A DNA stretch of 64,000 bases from an uncultured Chloroflexota bacterium (GTDB taxonomy: Bacteria; Chloroflexota; Chloroflexia; Thermomicrobiales; UBA6265). The DNA lies in contig CALGSZ010000105.1 in NCBI GenBank assembly GCA_937901745.1, positions 124,001-188,000 of the forward strand, given 5' to 3'. The translations under genes were made by a program, and so were the position numbers. This document shows, piece by piece, positions 1 through 10,923 of this stretch (positions are counted from its first letter, which is position 1; every line of letters starts with the position of its first letter). The notes under the pieces were generated by a model, which saw only the letters and a list, made by a program, of their open reading frames with translations, searched no databases and was not told where the DNA came from.

Positions 1-500
1 CGCGTCAGGCCGATCACCGCGTGCTTCGCGGCCGTGTAGGCCACGCCGGCGGCTCCGCCGCGCAGACCGCCGACCGAGGCCACATTGATAATCGAGCCAC
101 TACCCTGGCTCAGCATCTGCTTGACCGCCCGGCGGCTCGTGTACATCGGGCCGTCGAGGTTGATGCTGAGGACGCGACGCCAGATCTCGTCGGTGACCTC
201 CCCGACCCCCTGCATGTAATCCATCACGCCCGCGTTGTTGCAGAGTACGTCGAGGCGGCCATGCGTACTAACCGCCAGATCAACGAGGGCTTCCGCGGAC
301 GCCCGGTCGGAGATATCGCCAGACAACCCGACGATTGTCCCGCCTGACTCGCGGATGCTTGCGACCGCGGCATCGAGCCGCTCCTTGTTCCAATCGCCGG
401 CGACGATCGCGGCGCCCTCTGCCGCGAACCGCGTCGCGATCGCCAGCCCGATGCCCGAGGCCGCGCCGGTGATGACGGCAACCTTCCGTTCAAGCCTCAT
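1..500 (-). CDS. SDR-family oxidoreductase (FabG-like), 3' end cut by window edge
   Basis: Reading the minus strand from an ATG at 500 gives an open frame that runs off the window edge, so about 166 residues are visible. It is a classical NAD(P)-dependent short-chain dehydrogenase: the Rossmann glycine motif TGAASGIG is at residues 11-18, NNAG sits near residue 90, and the YTAAK active-site Tyr/Lys pair lies near the truncated end. It probably reduces or oxidises a carbonyl/hydroxyl substrate in the cytoplasm. The substrate cannot be told; a 3-oxoacyl-ACP reductase or a sugar or alcohol dehydrogenase is possible. The family call is secure, the function is not. Confidence 0.88.
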   Translation of the reverse strand, partial: MRLERKVAVITGAASGIGLAIATRFAAEGAAIVAGDWNKERLDAAVASIRESGGTIVGLSGDISDRASAEALVDLAVSTHGRLDVLCNNAGVMDYMQGVGEVTDEIWRRVLSINLDGPMYTSRRAVKQMLSQGSGSIINVASVGGLRGGAAGVAYTAAKHAVIGLT

Positions 501-577
501 CGTGTTTCCCCTCGTATCCAATCCGAATCACGGAGCGCAAACCCCGGAGCGGATCCGAGCCGCGACAGTGAAGGGAA

Positions 578-2779
<2,202 letters not shown>

Positions 2780-2942
2780 TCCCACGCACGCTCCCCGCGT
2801 TTGCCGCAACTCCCCTGGACCATGTTCTGTCCGGAATCCCACGGAATCCGCATACGCACGATGTATGCCGCACGACTGACACACCTGACGCCGATGTCAC
2901 CGGCTGGCACGGGGGATGCAGCCCGCTGTGTACGTCCGAATG

Positions 2943-2959
2943 TGCCCGAGGTTCGGGCA
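2943..2959. promoter_or_regulatory. perfect inverted repeat in the 5' region of the cupredoxin gene
   Basis: TGCCCGA-GGT-TCGGGCA is a perfect 7-bp dyad with a 3-base centre, 43 bases before the ATG at 3002 and between divergent genes. It could be an operator or a leader hairpin. No promoter hexamers around it are convincing. Confidence 0.35.
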
Positions 2960-3001
2960 TGGCGAAAGCCGGCGGACGTTGCAATACGGGAGGAAGCGGA
3001 T

Positions 3002-3880
3002 ATGGAGCAGCGACTGACACAAGCTCGAGCACGGCTCCTCGTCCCGGCCGTCGTCCTTGCTCTGGCGCTGGCGTGGCTCGTCAGTCCTTCGCTCGGTGCT
3101 CAAGGGACTCCGGAACCGATGGCGGGGCCATCCTTGCCGGTGGCGATCCACCAAGGCACCTGCGACCAGCCGGTAGCCGAGACGGCGTTCGAGCTTGGCA
3201 ATGCGATGACGTTTGGACTAGAGGCCGATGAAGAGGACGATGAGCCTCAGGCTGACGAGATTCGCGGCACCTCTCCGGATGTGCCGGTCTTGCGAGCGCA
3301 AGCCACGATCGACGCGACATTTGACGACCTACTCGACCAGCCGCACCTGATCGCGGTGCACGAGAGCACCCAGGCAATGGGGACGATCATCGCCTGCGGC
3401 AATCTCGGCGGCGTCGTTGACGACGGACGACTCGCGGTCGCCATCCTCCCAACGCAAGAGGGCGGGCCGACCGGCGTCGCCATTCTGGACGAGGACACGG
3501 AAGGGATCCTCGGGATCGGTGAGGATCAAGTCCGGATCGCTGTCTACCTGGTAAGCGCGGGCGCCGCTCCCGGTGCGGCTGCCACGCCCGGCGCCACGAC
3601 CGGCAACGTGGTCGAGGTCGGGTTGACCGAGTTCACGATCGACATGCCCACTAGTCTGCCCGCCGGCCGGACGATCTTCCGGGTGACGAACAACGGCACA
3701 GTGGAGCACAACTTCGAGATCGAGGGGCAGGGGATCGAGGAGGAGTTCGAGGATGACCTCCAGCCCGGCGAGACTCGCGAGATGATCGTCGACCTGCAGC
3801 CAGGAACGTATGAGATCTACTGCCCGGTCGACGACCACGAGGATGAGGGCATGCGCCTCGACCTTACGGTCACTTCGTAA
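3002..3880 (+). CDS. secreted two-domain protein: SOD-like Cys/His domain plus blue-copper domain
   Basis: 292 residues from the ATG at 3002, which has GGGAGGAAG just upstream; the open frame continues far upstream but only as a shadow of glgX. Residues 1-34 form a signal peptide. Residues 46-185 contain HQGTC (H50, C54) and AVHESTQAMGTIIACGNLGG (H120, C132), which recall the Cu-ligand strand and disulfide segment of Cu,Zn superoxide dismutase. Residues 200-292 are a plastocyanin-type cupredoxin: H236 in EHNF, then C274-x4-H279-x4-M284, a complete type-1 copper ligand set. It probably carries electrons or binds copper outside the membrane. A paralogue with the same order is at 31783. The N-terminal domain assignment is inference. 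Confidence 0.8.
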   Translation: MEQRLTQARARLLVPAVVLALALAWLVSPSLGAQGTPEPMAGPSLPVAIHQGTCDQPVAETAFELGNAMTFGLEADEEDDEPQADEIRGTSPDVPVLRAQATIDATFDDLLDQPHLIAVHESTQAMGTIIACGNLGGVVDDGRLAVAILPTQEGGPTGVAILDEDTEGILGIGEDQVRIAVYLVSAGAAPGAAATPGATTGNVVEVGLTEFTIDMPTSLPAGRTIFRVTNNGTVEHNFEIEGQGIEEEFEDDLQPGETREMIVDLQPGTYEIYCPVDDHEDEGMRLDLTVTS

Positions 3881-3952
3881 CCCGGAGCGCCGGTCGATCT
3901 AGACTCAGTGGCGTCACGGGATGCTGATAAGCTTCTCCGGCGCCAGACGGCA

Positions 3953-3982
3953 GACGACCTCGGGTAAAACCCCGAGGTCGTC
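3953..3982. terminator. bidirectional hairpin between convergent genes
   Basis: GACGACCTCGGG / CCCGAGGTCGTC is a perfect 12-bp stem around the loop TAAAAC. It lies between the stop of the plus-strand cupredoxin gene (3880) and the stop of the minus-strand methyltransferase gene (4041). There is no T-tract, but position and stem strength fit a shared terminator. Confidence 0.7.
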
Positions 3983-4040
3983 GCACTCATGTCGTGATTG
4001 CCCGCTTCATCGGCGCGACAACACAGGCCACGCCAGTGTC

Positions 4041-4787
4041 CTATCGCCGCCGAGCGAGGACGTTCAAGTAGGCCAGCTCTGGGTGATTCCGAGCCGCCTC
4101 GGTCAGACGCTGCCGCTGCCGCTCGTCGGGCGGGCCAAGATCGAGGTCCCGCTCCCGCAGGCGGCTCATCGTCTCTCGCATCGCGTCCCAATCGGCGCTG
4201 GTTGCCCGCGCTGCGAAGACGAGATCGAAGCCCGCCTCATCGAGCGCGGCGAAGAACGCTTCCTCGCCGATCAGACTCTCACCGAAGACGAAGCGCATGA
4301 GATCGGACGGCGAGCCGGGCGCGACAAGATCGCCGCAGATGAGATGGCCGCCAGGCGCGCACCAGCGAGCTGCCGTCGCCAATCCGCCGGTCAGCCCACC
4401 CGGCAGCGTGTCCGAGAGGGCGCCGCCGAGCCCGAGAACGAGATCGAACGAAGCATCCTCAAACGCCGCCACCGCCTCGGCGCCATCCATCGCCCGGAAG
4501 GTGACGAGCTTGCCCACGCCGCGCGCGTTGGCGCTCTGCCTGCCGAAGGCGGTGTAGGGCGGATAGTTATCGAACGCCACGACGCGGCAACCGAACGCCT
4601 CCGCCAGATCGATCGCGGCCGAGCCGATGCCACACTCGATATCCACCACCCGCGTGCCGGGCTGGATCCCCGCCAGCAGCGCCGCCGCAATGAGAAACCG
4701 TCGCCCACCCGGCGACTGGTAGTACGCCTCCGGAGAGAGGCGGGACAGGATGGATTCCAAGGAGCGCTCGCTCCGCACTGCCTGCAC
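4041..4787 (-). CDS. class I SAM-dependent methyltransferase
   Basis: 248 residues from a GTG at 4787 preceded by GAGGGGAAACAC; an ATG 78 bases further upstream would run into the homoserine dehydrogenase gene. The SAM-binding motif I is VVDIECGIGS, followed by VVAFDNYP (motif II acidic loop) and a motif IV-like LVLGLGGAL. It transfers a methyl group from SAM to an unknown small molecule. It lies 34 bases downstream of homoserine dehydrogenase and may be cotranscribed. No substrate can be deduced. Confidence 0.8.
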   Translation of the reverse strand: MQAVRSERSLESILSRLSPEAYYQSPGGRRFLIAAALLAGIQPGTRVVDIECGIGSAAIDLAEAFGCRVVAFDNYPPYTAFGRQSANARGVGKLVTFRAMDGAEAVAAFEDASFDLVLGLGGALSDTLPGGLTGGLATAARWCAPGGHLICGDLVAPGSPSDLMRFVFGESLIGEEAFFAALDEAGFDLVFAARATSADWDAMRETMSRLRERDLDLGPPDERQRQRLTEAARNHPELAYLNVLARRR

Positions 4788-4821
4788 CGTGTTTCCCCTC
4801 GCTCCCGCGACTCTCGAACCG

Positions 4822-5940
4822 CTACTCCGCCAGTGGACCCGTCGCCAGCGCCAGCATATCGGCAACGACGCCAGCAGCCGTCACCGCGGCTCCCGCGCCA
4901 GGACCGGTGACGGTCAGTGGATAGTCATCGTATCGGCTGGTTCGGAATGTGATGATGTTCTCCGGCCCCTGAAGCGCGCCGAGCACGGTGTTGGACGCGA
5001 CCGCCCGTACACCGACAGAGATCGGCTCATCTGGCCGGACGGTAGCGACGTACTTGAGCACCTTCCCCTCGGCTCGCGCCTCTTCTGCCCGCGCGGCCAT
5101 CGCGGGATCGGACTCGCTCGCTCGGTCGAGGAATTCCGCAACGCTCACCGAGCGCAGCTCCTCTGGCACGAGGTTCTCGACGCTGATCTCAGCAAGATCG
5201 ATCCGCCGCCCGAGCGTCCGCGCCAGGATCAGCGCCTTTCGCGCCACATCGAGCCCGCTGAGATCGTCTCGCGGATCGGGCTCCGTGTAGCCTCGCTCCT
5301 TGGCGCTTCGCACCGCGGCGGAGAATGGCTTGCCAGCCGCCACGTCGGAGAAGATCGCGCCGAGCGTGCCGGACAGCGCGCCGACGATCTCGATCACCTG
5401 ATCGCCGGTGTCGAGGAGCGAGCGCAGCGTCGAGATGACGGGCAGTCCAGCGCCGCAGGTCGTCTCGTAGCGGACCCGGCCTCGTGGCCCGGCGCACGCC
5501 CAGAGCGCATCTCCCACGGCCCCGGCCGGCATCGCCAGCGGCGCCTTATTGGATAGGGCGAGGCCAGCGCCGCGCTCCAGCGCGAAGGCATCGATCTCCG
5601 CCGTCCTGTCGCCGACCGCCGTGTCGAGGACGATAGTCGGGCCGAGGCGCGTGACCCGCTCGATCACGTCGCGCGGATCGCGGATCGTCAGGCCAAACTC
5701 CGCCGCGATGTCGGGCATTGCGCGGCGGCTCGCTCGGGCCTCGCAGACGCCGCGCAGTGTCGCATCACTGTACCCGCCCGGGTCCTCGCAGGCGGTGCCT
5801 CCCTCGAGCTCGATCAGCCCTCGATAGTGGACCTCGATCCCGAGCGTCTCTCGCCAGCGCTCCCGATTGTCGAGCACCTGCTCGATCGTCGTCCGGCCAA
5901 TCAGGCCGACGCCAACTTGGATCAGATTGATTACGCTCAC
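4822..5940 (-). CDS. hom: homoserine dehydrogenase, short form without ACT domain
   Basis: 372 residues. It reduces aspartate semialdehyde to homoserine on the way to threonine and methionine. The Rossmann start is INLIQVGVGLIGRTTIEQ, and the catalytic core includes YETTCGAGLPVISTL, ALSGTLGAIFSD and the conserved region ERGYTEPDPRDDLSGLDVARK. The protein ends right after the core (PLAE), so the C-terminal ACT domain of about 430-residue enzymes is missing; threonine feedback through that domain is therefore not expected. It stands apart from thrC-thrB at 11.4-13.6 kb but belongs to the same pathway. Confidence 0.93.
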   Translation of the reverse strand: MSVINLIQVGVGLIGRTTIEQVLDNRERWRETLGIEVHYRGLIELEGGTACEDPGGYSDATLRGVCEARASRRAMPDIAAEFGLTIRDPRDVIERVTRLGPTIVLDTAVGDRTAEIDAFALERGAGLALSNKAPLAMPAGAVGDALWACAGPRGRVRYETTCGAGLPVISTLRSLLDTGDQVIEIVGALSGTLGAIFSDVAAGKPFSAAVRSAKERGYTEPDPRDDLSGLDVARKALILARTLGRRIDLAEISVENLVPEELRSVSVAEFLDRASESDPAMAARAEEARAEGKVLKYVATVRPDEPISVGVRAVASNTVLGALQGPENIITFRTSRYDDYPLTVTGPGAGAAVTAAGVVADMLALATGPLAE

Positions 5941-5965
5941 GCCCTGCTACTCCGGCTCTATGACG

Positions 5966-8035
5966 TCAGTCCTCTGGGTCTTCTTGGTGTTCGCTCTCGG
6001 TCTCCGTCGCCGCCGGCGACTCCGGCCGGCCACCGTGCCGCGGCAGGCGGCCACCCTCTATCGTCTCCGCCAGCCCACCTACTTGGCTCCGCACGATCTC
6101 CCGGCCCGTGGCGGCGAGCCTGCTGGCAAGGTCGACGACATCATGCCGTGTGACGGAGACGCGCCGGAGCTGAGACAGGTTCGGCAACGGTGGGAGACTG
6201 CCGAGCTGTGGCAACTGCGGGAGATGAGGACGCGGTGGCAGCGTCGGCAAAGAGAGCTGGCGGTGCTCCCACCGGTCGCGGAGGTCGAGCAGCGACCGGC
6301 TGATCGTCCGCTGCAGTTCTTGCAGCTCGCGGAGCTCGCGGCGAGCTGCCTCTTGTCCCTCTGGCGTCGCCTGCCCGAGCGTCCGCACTTTGCGGGCACG
6401 CTCATCGAGCAGACGTCGCGGCGCCATCCCAACGATTTCGGCAAACGCGGAGCTGATCGCGCTGCGTAGCATCGCGGCTGCATGTCCGGGATCGGCGTGG
6501 GCTGCCGGCTCTGGCTCGGGCACAACTGCATCCACCACACCGAGCCGCAGGCAATCGCGAGCGGTGAGGTGCAGCGCGGCAGCGCCATCTCCAGGCCGCT
6601 CCGGATCGCGGCCAAGACCGGCCTCGGCGCTGAGCACGCTGTAGACGGCATGCTCGAGCATCAGGACGCGGTCGCCAACGCCGAGCGCGAGCGCGCCAGC
6701 GCTCCCCGCCTCGCCGATGACGACCGTGACGATCGGGACCGGGAGCTGCACCATCAGGCCGAGCGCCTGCGCCAGCGCCATTCCGAGCCCGCCGGACTCG
6801 GCCTCGGCGCTGGTAGCGACACCCGGCGTATCGATCAGCGTCAGCAGCGGCAGATCGAGGTGCCCCGCCAGCCGCATCATCCGCACGGCTTTGCGATAGC
6901 CCTCGGCCGCCATGCGCCCGTGCCGGCGCAGCACCTGCTCATCGCCGCGTCCCCGCTCCTGAGCAATGACGCCGACGGTCACGCCGTCAATTCGGCCGAG
7001 CCCGCAGATCAATGCTGGATCGTCACCGCCCACCCGGTCGCCGTGCAGCTCGATGAAGACCGGCATCATGCGCTGGATGTAGTCGGCCGCCGTGGGCCGC
7101 TCTGGGTGCCGGGCCAGCGCGACTTCCTCGAGGGCTCGGAGGCCGGACTGCGAAGGCGTGGCTGCGACGGGTACGGCGCGCGGCATGCCGCGATGGGCGA
7201 AGAGATCGAGGAGTGCAGCCAGCAGATCTCGCTGCCGCGTCCGGTCGACGATGTCGTCAATCAGCCCGCGCTCGAGCAGCGACTCCGCCGTTGAGATGAC
7301 CGCTGCGCGGACCGAGGGATCCGGCGCGGCGCGGAAGCCGATATGCGCGCCGGGCTCAGCGAAGATGAAATCGGCCTGATTGGCAAGACCGGCGTAGACG
7401 GCGCCCGTGGTCGGGTGGGTCAAGAGACTGATCAACGGCAGACCGGCCCGGTGCAATCGGGCGGCCGCGATCGCTAGCTTCGGCAGCTGCGCAAGGGACA
7501 GTAGTCCCTCCTGCTTTCGCCCCACGCCGCCGGAACAAATCGCGATGAGCGGCAGACGCCGATTCGCCGCTAGCTCCATCGCGAGCGTGACCTTTTCGCC
7601 GGCGACGACGCCGATGCTGCCGCCGAGGTAAGCGAAATCCAGGAGCACCAGGACGGCGCTCTGCCCGCCGATCGTTCCGACACCGGTGATGACCGCGTCG
7701 GAGATGCCGCTCCGCTCATGCTCCTCCGCGATTCGATCGGGGAGCGGGAGCGGGTCGCGAAACGTCAGCGGATCGACCGAGACGAGCTCCGCATTCGTTT
7801 CATAGAAGCTGCCGGGATCGACGAGCAGCCCCAGCCGCTCACGCGCGGGAAGCCAGAAGTGCCGCCGGCAATCAGGACAGATCCGGTAAGTCGAGAAGAG
7901 CTCCGCGCCGTCGAGACTGGAGCCGCAAGACGGACAAACGAGGTCAGCGTCGAGATCGCTCTCGTCTCCGTTCGCCATTGCTGGCGTCGGCGTGCGATCC
8001 GCCTCGTTGTCCGGAAAGCGTGGCGCTGCTCCCAT
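5966..8035 (-). CDS. accDA: fused acetyl-CoA carboxylase carboxyltransferase AccD-AccA
   Basis: About 689 residues. It transfers the carboxyl group from carboxybiotin to acetyl-CoA, making malonyl-CoA. The first ~285 residues are the beta subunit: a four-Cys zinc ribbon (CPSCG ... CPDC) and the crotonase-like core with GVVAGEKVTLAME. Residues ~290-560 are the alpha subunit, with GDRVGGDDPALICGLGRIDG and LPLLTLIDTPGVATSAEAES. A further ~130 residues form a tail with a Leu/Pro-rich stretch (PHLPQLPQLGSLPPLPNL) not expected in either subunit. Start choice: the ATG at 8035 has AGGATGTGAG upstream; an ATG at 7978 is an alternative. No biotin carboxylase or BCCP gene is nearby. Confidence 0.93.
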   Translation of the reverse strand: MGAAPRFPDNEADRTPTPAMANGDESDLDADLVCPSCGSSLDGAELFSTYRICPDCRRHFWLPARERLGLLVDPGSFYETNAELVSVDPLTFRDPLPLPDRIAEEHERSGISDAVITGVGTIGGQSAVLVLLDFAYLGGSIGVVAGEKVTLAMELAANRRLPLIAICSGGVGRKQEGLLSLAQLPKLAIAAARLHRAGLPLISLLTHPTTGAVYAGLANQADFIFAEPGAHIGFRAAPDPSVRAAVISTAESLLERGLIDDIVDRTRQRDLLAALLDLFAHRGMPRAVPVAATPSQSGLRALEEVALARHPERPTAADYIQRMMPVFIELHGDRVGGDDPALICGLGRIDGVTVGVIAQERGRGDEQVLRRHGRMAAEGYRKAVRMMRLAGHLDLPLLTLIDTPGVATSAEAESGGLGMALAQALGLMVQLPVPIVTVVIGEAGSAGALALGVGDRVLMLEHAVYSVLSAEAGLGRDPERPGDGAAALHLTARDCLRLGVVDAVVPEPEPAAHADPGHAAAMLRSAISSAFAEIVGMAPRRLLDERARKVRTLGQATPEGQEAARRELRELQELQRTISRSLLDLRDRWEHRQLSLPTLPPRPHLPQLPQLGSLPPLPNLSQLRRVSVTRHDVVDLASRLAATGREIVRSQVGGLAETIEGGRLPRHGGRPESPAATETESEHQEDPED

Positions 8036-8208
8036 GCCAATCTCACATCCTGCTCGAGCGACGCGCGGGCGAAGCGTCCGACCCATCGTACGGAGTTCGA
8101 GGCCGGAGCGTCAATTCTGAACGTTCGCCGGTAGGCACGAATGCTATTCCCTGCCTTGAGGTGCATGGAGCGTCATAGAACCCCTGCTGGGCTCGCCTCC
8201 AGCGGTCC

Positions 8209-8913
8209 TCAGCTCGCGACGACCGTCTGCTCGGGCTGTTTCGCTGGCAACGCCTGGAACTCCTGGAGGAGCGCCTTCACTTCTTCATCCTCCACCGGCG
8301 AGAAGTCCTCGTAATAGAGGCCGACCGCCCAGAACGGTTCCGGCGTGAGCAGGCAGACCACCTCGTCCGCCTCCTCCCGTAGCACTGTGCATGCTTCCTC
8401 CGAGCCAACCGGCACGGCGACGACGAGCTTATCGGGTCCGCGCTTGCGCACCGACTGCACCGCCGCCGGCATCGTCGCGCCGGTCGCGAGCCCATCGTCG
8501 ATGATGATGACCGTTCGCCCGGCCACCGCCGGCTCGGGTTTCGGCCCGCGGAAGCGTTCCTCGCGCCGCCGCGCTTCGGCCGACTCGCGCGCGATGATCG
8601 CGTTCAAGACGTCGTCAGTCACGCCGGCGTCAGCAATGACCTCGTAATTCAGGAACAGTCCACCGTTCGCCGTCATCGCGCCGAGGGCGAGCTCCGGCTG
8701 CAATGGCGCGCCGAGCTTGCGAGCGACGATGACGTCGAGCTCGGCCCCGAGCCCGCGCGCTACCTCGGCGGCCACCGAGACACCTCCACGGGGTATGCCA
8801 AGGACAAGTGTGCCCGTTCCGCGGTATTTCGCCAGCGCGTCGGCCAGCTGCCGGCCGGCGTCGACTCGATTCTTGTATGGCCGGTTGGACGGAGATAGCT
8901 CTACGGCTTCCAT
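8209..8913 (-). CDS. phosphoribosyltransferase-family protein
   Basis: 234 residues. The PRPP-binding loop VIIIDDGLATGAT and the early PPi-loop segment VARKLGAP identify a type I phosphoribosyltransferase fold; this long form is often annotated as a predicted phosphoribosyltransferase. The start at 8913 is preceded by AGAGGTCGCGAAT, better than the in-frame start 18 bases earlier. The substrate is unknown. It lies 40 bases before the rtcB stop-distal end in the same orientation, so it may be transcribed with archease and rtcB upstream of it, which would fit nucleotide or RNA metabolism, but this is inference only. Confidence 0.85.
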   Translation of the reverse strand: MEAVELSPSNRPYKNRVDAGRQLADALAKYRGTGTLVLGIPRGGVSVAAEVARGLGAELDVIVARKLGAPLQPELALGAMTANGGLFLNYEVIADAGVTDDVLNAIIARESAEARRREERFRGPKPEPAVAGRTVIIIDDGLATGATMPAAVQSVRKRGPDKLVVAVPVGSEEACTVLREEADEVVCLLTPEPFWAVGLYYEDFSPVEDEEVKALLQEFQALPAKQPEQTVVAS

Positions 8914-8974
8914 ATTCGCGACCTCTTGCACCGGAGGACCAGGGCCGATCTCGCCCTTTCCGGCACCGCGCTCC

Positions 8975-10408
8975 TTATCCTTTGATGCAGATCTTCGGCC
9001 GCAAGTACGCGACGCGGCGCGCCAGACCCGCGCGCTCGGTCGCTTCCGCGACCAGGTGGACGTCCTTGTAGGCGCCGGGAGCTTCCTCCGCCGCCCCGCG
9101 CAGCGAGCGAGTGCGAATCAGGATGCCCTGCCGCGCGAGCTCGTCGACGAGCTCGCGCCCCCGCCAGCGCTTCAGCGCCTCATTCCGGCTCATCGCCCGT
9201 CCTGCCCCGTGCGAGGCAGAGGAGAAGGACCGCTCCTCCCCCTCAGGCGTGCCGGCCAAGATGTACGATCCGGTCCCCATGCTCCCGCCGATAATCACCG
9301 GTTGCCCGGTGGCGCGATACCGCTCGGGAATCGCCGGGTGCCCTGGCCCGAATGCGCGCGTCGCTCCCTTGCGATGGACGTAAAGGAGGCGTTCTTCGCC
9401 ATTGACCCGGTGCCGCTCGGCCTTGCACGTGTTGTGAGAGACATCGAAGAGCGTCTCGACTCGGCAGCCGGGGAACACCTGCGTGAAGACCTCGCGGGTC
9501 AGCCCGGTCAGGATTTGCCGATTGGCGAGGGCACAGTTGATCGCGGCGTTCATCGCGCCGAGATAGCGCTGCCCTTCCGGAGAGTAGATCGGGGCGCAGG
9601 CTAGTTCGCGATCCGGCAGCTTGATTCCCAGCCGACTGGCTGCCTTCGCTAACTCCATGAGGTACTCGGTGCCAATCTGGTGCCCGAGTCCGCGCGAGCC
9701 GCAGTGGATCGAGACGACGACCTGGCCGAGCCGCAGCCCGTACGCCGTGGCCGCGGCCTCGTCAAAGATGCGATCGACGATCTGGACCTCCAGGTAGTGG
9801 TTACCGGAGCCGAGGGTGCCCATCTCGCCTTGCTGTCGGCGCTTGGCCAGCGCCGAGACGTTCTCTGGCACGGCGCCTTCCACTCGGCCGTTCTCCTCGA
9901 CATACTCCAGGTCCTCGGAGCAGCCATATCCCTGGCGGACGGCCCAGACGGCGCCGCCAACAAGGACCTCATCGAGCTGGTCGGGAGTCAGCCGGATATC
10001 TCCTTCCTTCCCCACGCCAGCCGGAATCGTTCGAAAGAGAGCGTCGGCGAGCGGTTCCATCGCCGGCCGCAGATCGTCGAGCATGAGATTGGTTCGCAGG
10101 CAGCGAATGCCGCAGGAGATGTCGAATCCGACGCCGCCGGCCGAGACGATGCCGCCCTGCTCGGGATCGAAGGCAGCCACCCCACCGATGGGGAAACCGT
10201 AACCCCAGTGCGCGTCGGGCATCGTCATCGCCGGTCCGACCAGACCCGGCAACTGGGCAACGTTGGTGATCTGCTCTAGGACCTTGTCGTCCATTGTCCG
10301 CAGGAGCTCGGCCGTGCCGTAGAGGATTACCGGCGCCCGTTTCTCACCCGGCCGTAGCGGCACTGTCCAGCGATTCTCATCAAGTTGACGAAGCTGAGCC
10401 AGGTTCAC
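8975..10408 (-). CDS. rtcB: RNA-splicing ligase RtcB
   Basis: 477 residues from a GTG at 10408 with GAGGTG seven bases upstream. RtcB joins RNA 2',3'-cyclic phosphate or 3'-phosphate ends to 5'-OH ends, using Mn2+ and GTP. The metal and guanylate ligands are visible: GGVGFDISCGIRCL (Asp/Cys), GSGNHYLEV, SIHCGSRGLGHQ, DVSHN, HRKGATRAFGPG, and the guanylylated histidine in SASHGAGRAMSR. The protein ends in the typical KICIKG. It sits 20 bases downstream of archease, its known activator, which makes the pair functionally coherent. Confidence 0.97.
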   Translation of the reverse strand: MNLAQLRQLDENRWTVPLRPGEKRAPVILYGTAELLRTMDDKVLEQITNVAQLPGLVGPAMTMPDAHWGYGFPIGGVAAFDPEQGGIVSAGGVGFDISCGIRCLRTNLMLDDLRPAMEPLADALFRTIPAGVGKEGDIRLTPDQLDEVLVGGAVWAVRQGYGCSEDLEYVEENGRVEGAVPENVSALAKRRQQGEMGTLGSGNHYLEVQIVDRIFDEAAATAYGLRLGQVVVSIHCGSRGLGHQIGTEYLMELAKAASRLGIKLPDRELACAPIYSPEGQRYLGAMNAAINCALANRQILTGLTREVFTQVFPGCRVETLFDVSHNTCKAERHRVNGEERLLYVHRKGATRAFGPGHPAIPERYRATGQPVIIGGSMGTGSYILAGTPEGEERSFSSASHGAGRAMSRNEALKRWRGRELVDELARQGILIRTRSLRGAAEEAPGAYKDVHLVAEATERAGLARRVAYLRPKICIKG

Positions 10409-10428
10409 GGCGGTACACCTCAGTGTTC

Positions 10429-10923
10429 TCAGACATCGACAACGCAGCGAGCTTCCCAACCCTCAGCGGTTTGCCGCACGGAGAGCATCGTCAGCGTCGC
10501 GCCTTTGACCTCGACGCCGCGCTCGAGCCCTTCCCGCCACGGCTCGCCTCGGGCTTCGCCTATCCAGTGACCGTTCTCCCGGCGGAGGCTGAATTCCCCG
10601 AGCACCAGCCCGGAGGCGCGGGCCTCCGCCAGAAGGGCATTCAGCCAAGTTACCAACGCGAACTCAGGATCGGGCTCGTCGAACTCGATCCGCAACGTGT
10701 GTGTCGCGCGGACGGCGCTGCGATCGACCATCACGGAGAACATTGCCTCGGCGGCAGCGACGAAGGCCGCCTCGATCGTCGGCCCGCGACCGATGACGCC
10801 GACATCGGCGTCATGGCTAAAGTAGGTCGACTGATCGAGCTCGGCTTGCAAGGAGGGCGCCGAGGAGGGCTCAGGGGATTGCTTGGCGGCCGAAGTCGAT
10901 TCTGTGTTGGACTCCAGTGTCAT
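10429..10923 (-). CDS. archease, RtcB activator
   Basis: 164 residues. Archease speeds RtcB guanylylation and turnover. The signature DADVGVIGRGPTIEAAFVAA holds the metal-binding Asp residues, and the domain closes with VKGATLTMLSV and a terminal CVVDV. The first ~30 residues are a Ser/Pro/Glu-rich extension (TSAAKQSPEPSSAPS) that typical archeases lack. The rtcB start follows the stop by 20 bases, so the two are almost certainly one operon. Confidence 0.93.
   Translation of the reverse strand: MTLESNTESTSAAKQSPEPSSAPSLQAELDQSTYFSHDADVGVIGRGPTIEAAFVAAAEAMFSVMVDRSAVRATHTLRIEFDEPDPEFALVTWLNALLAEARASGLVLGEFSLRRENGHWIGEARGEPWREGLERGVEVKGATLTMLSVRQTAEGWEARCVVDV

Noticed and set aside
4800..4830. 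A TCGAACC string that might be a tRNA T-loop
   Set aside because: No acceptor or anticodon stems can be built around it. It lies at the end of the homoserine dehydrogenase gene.
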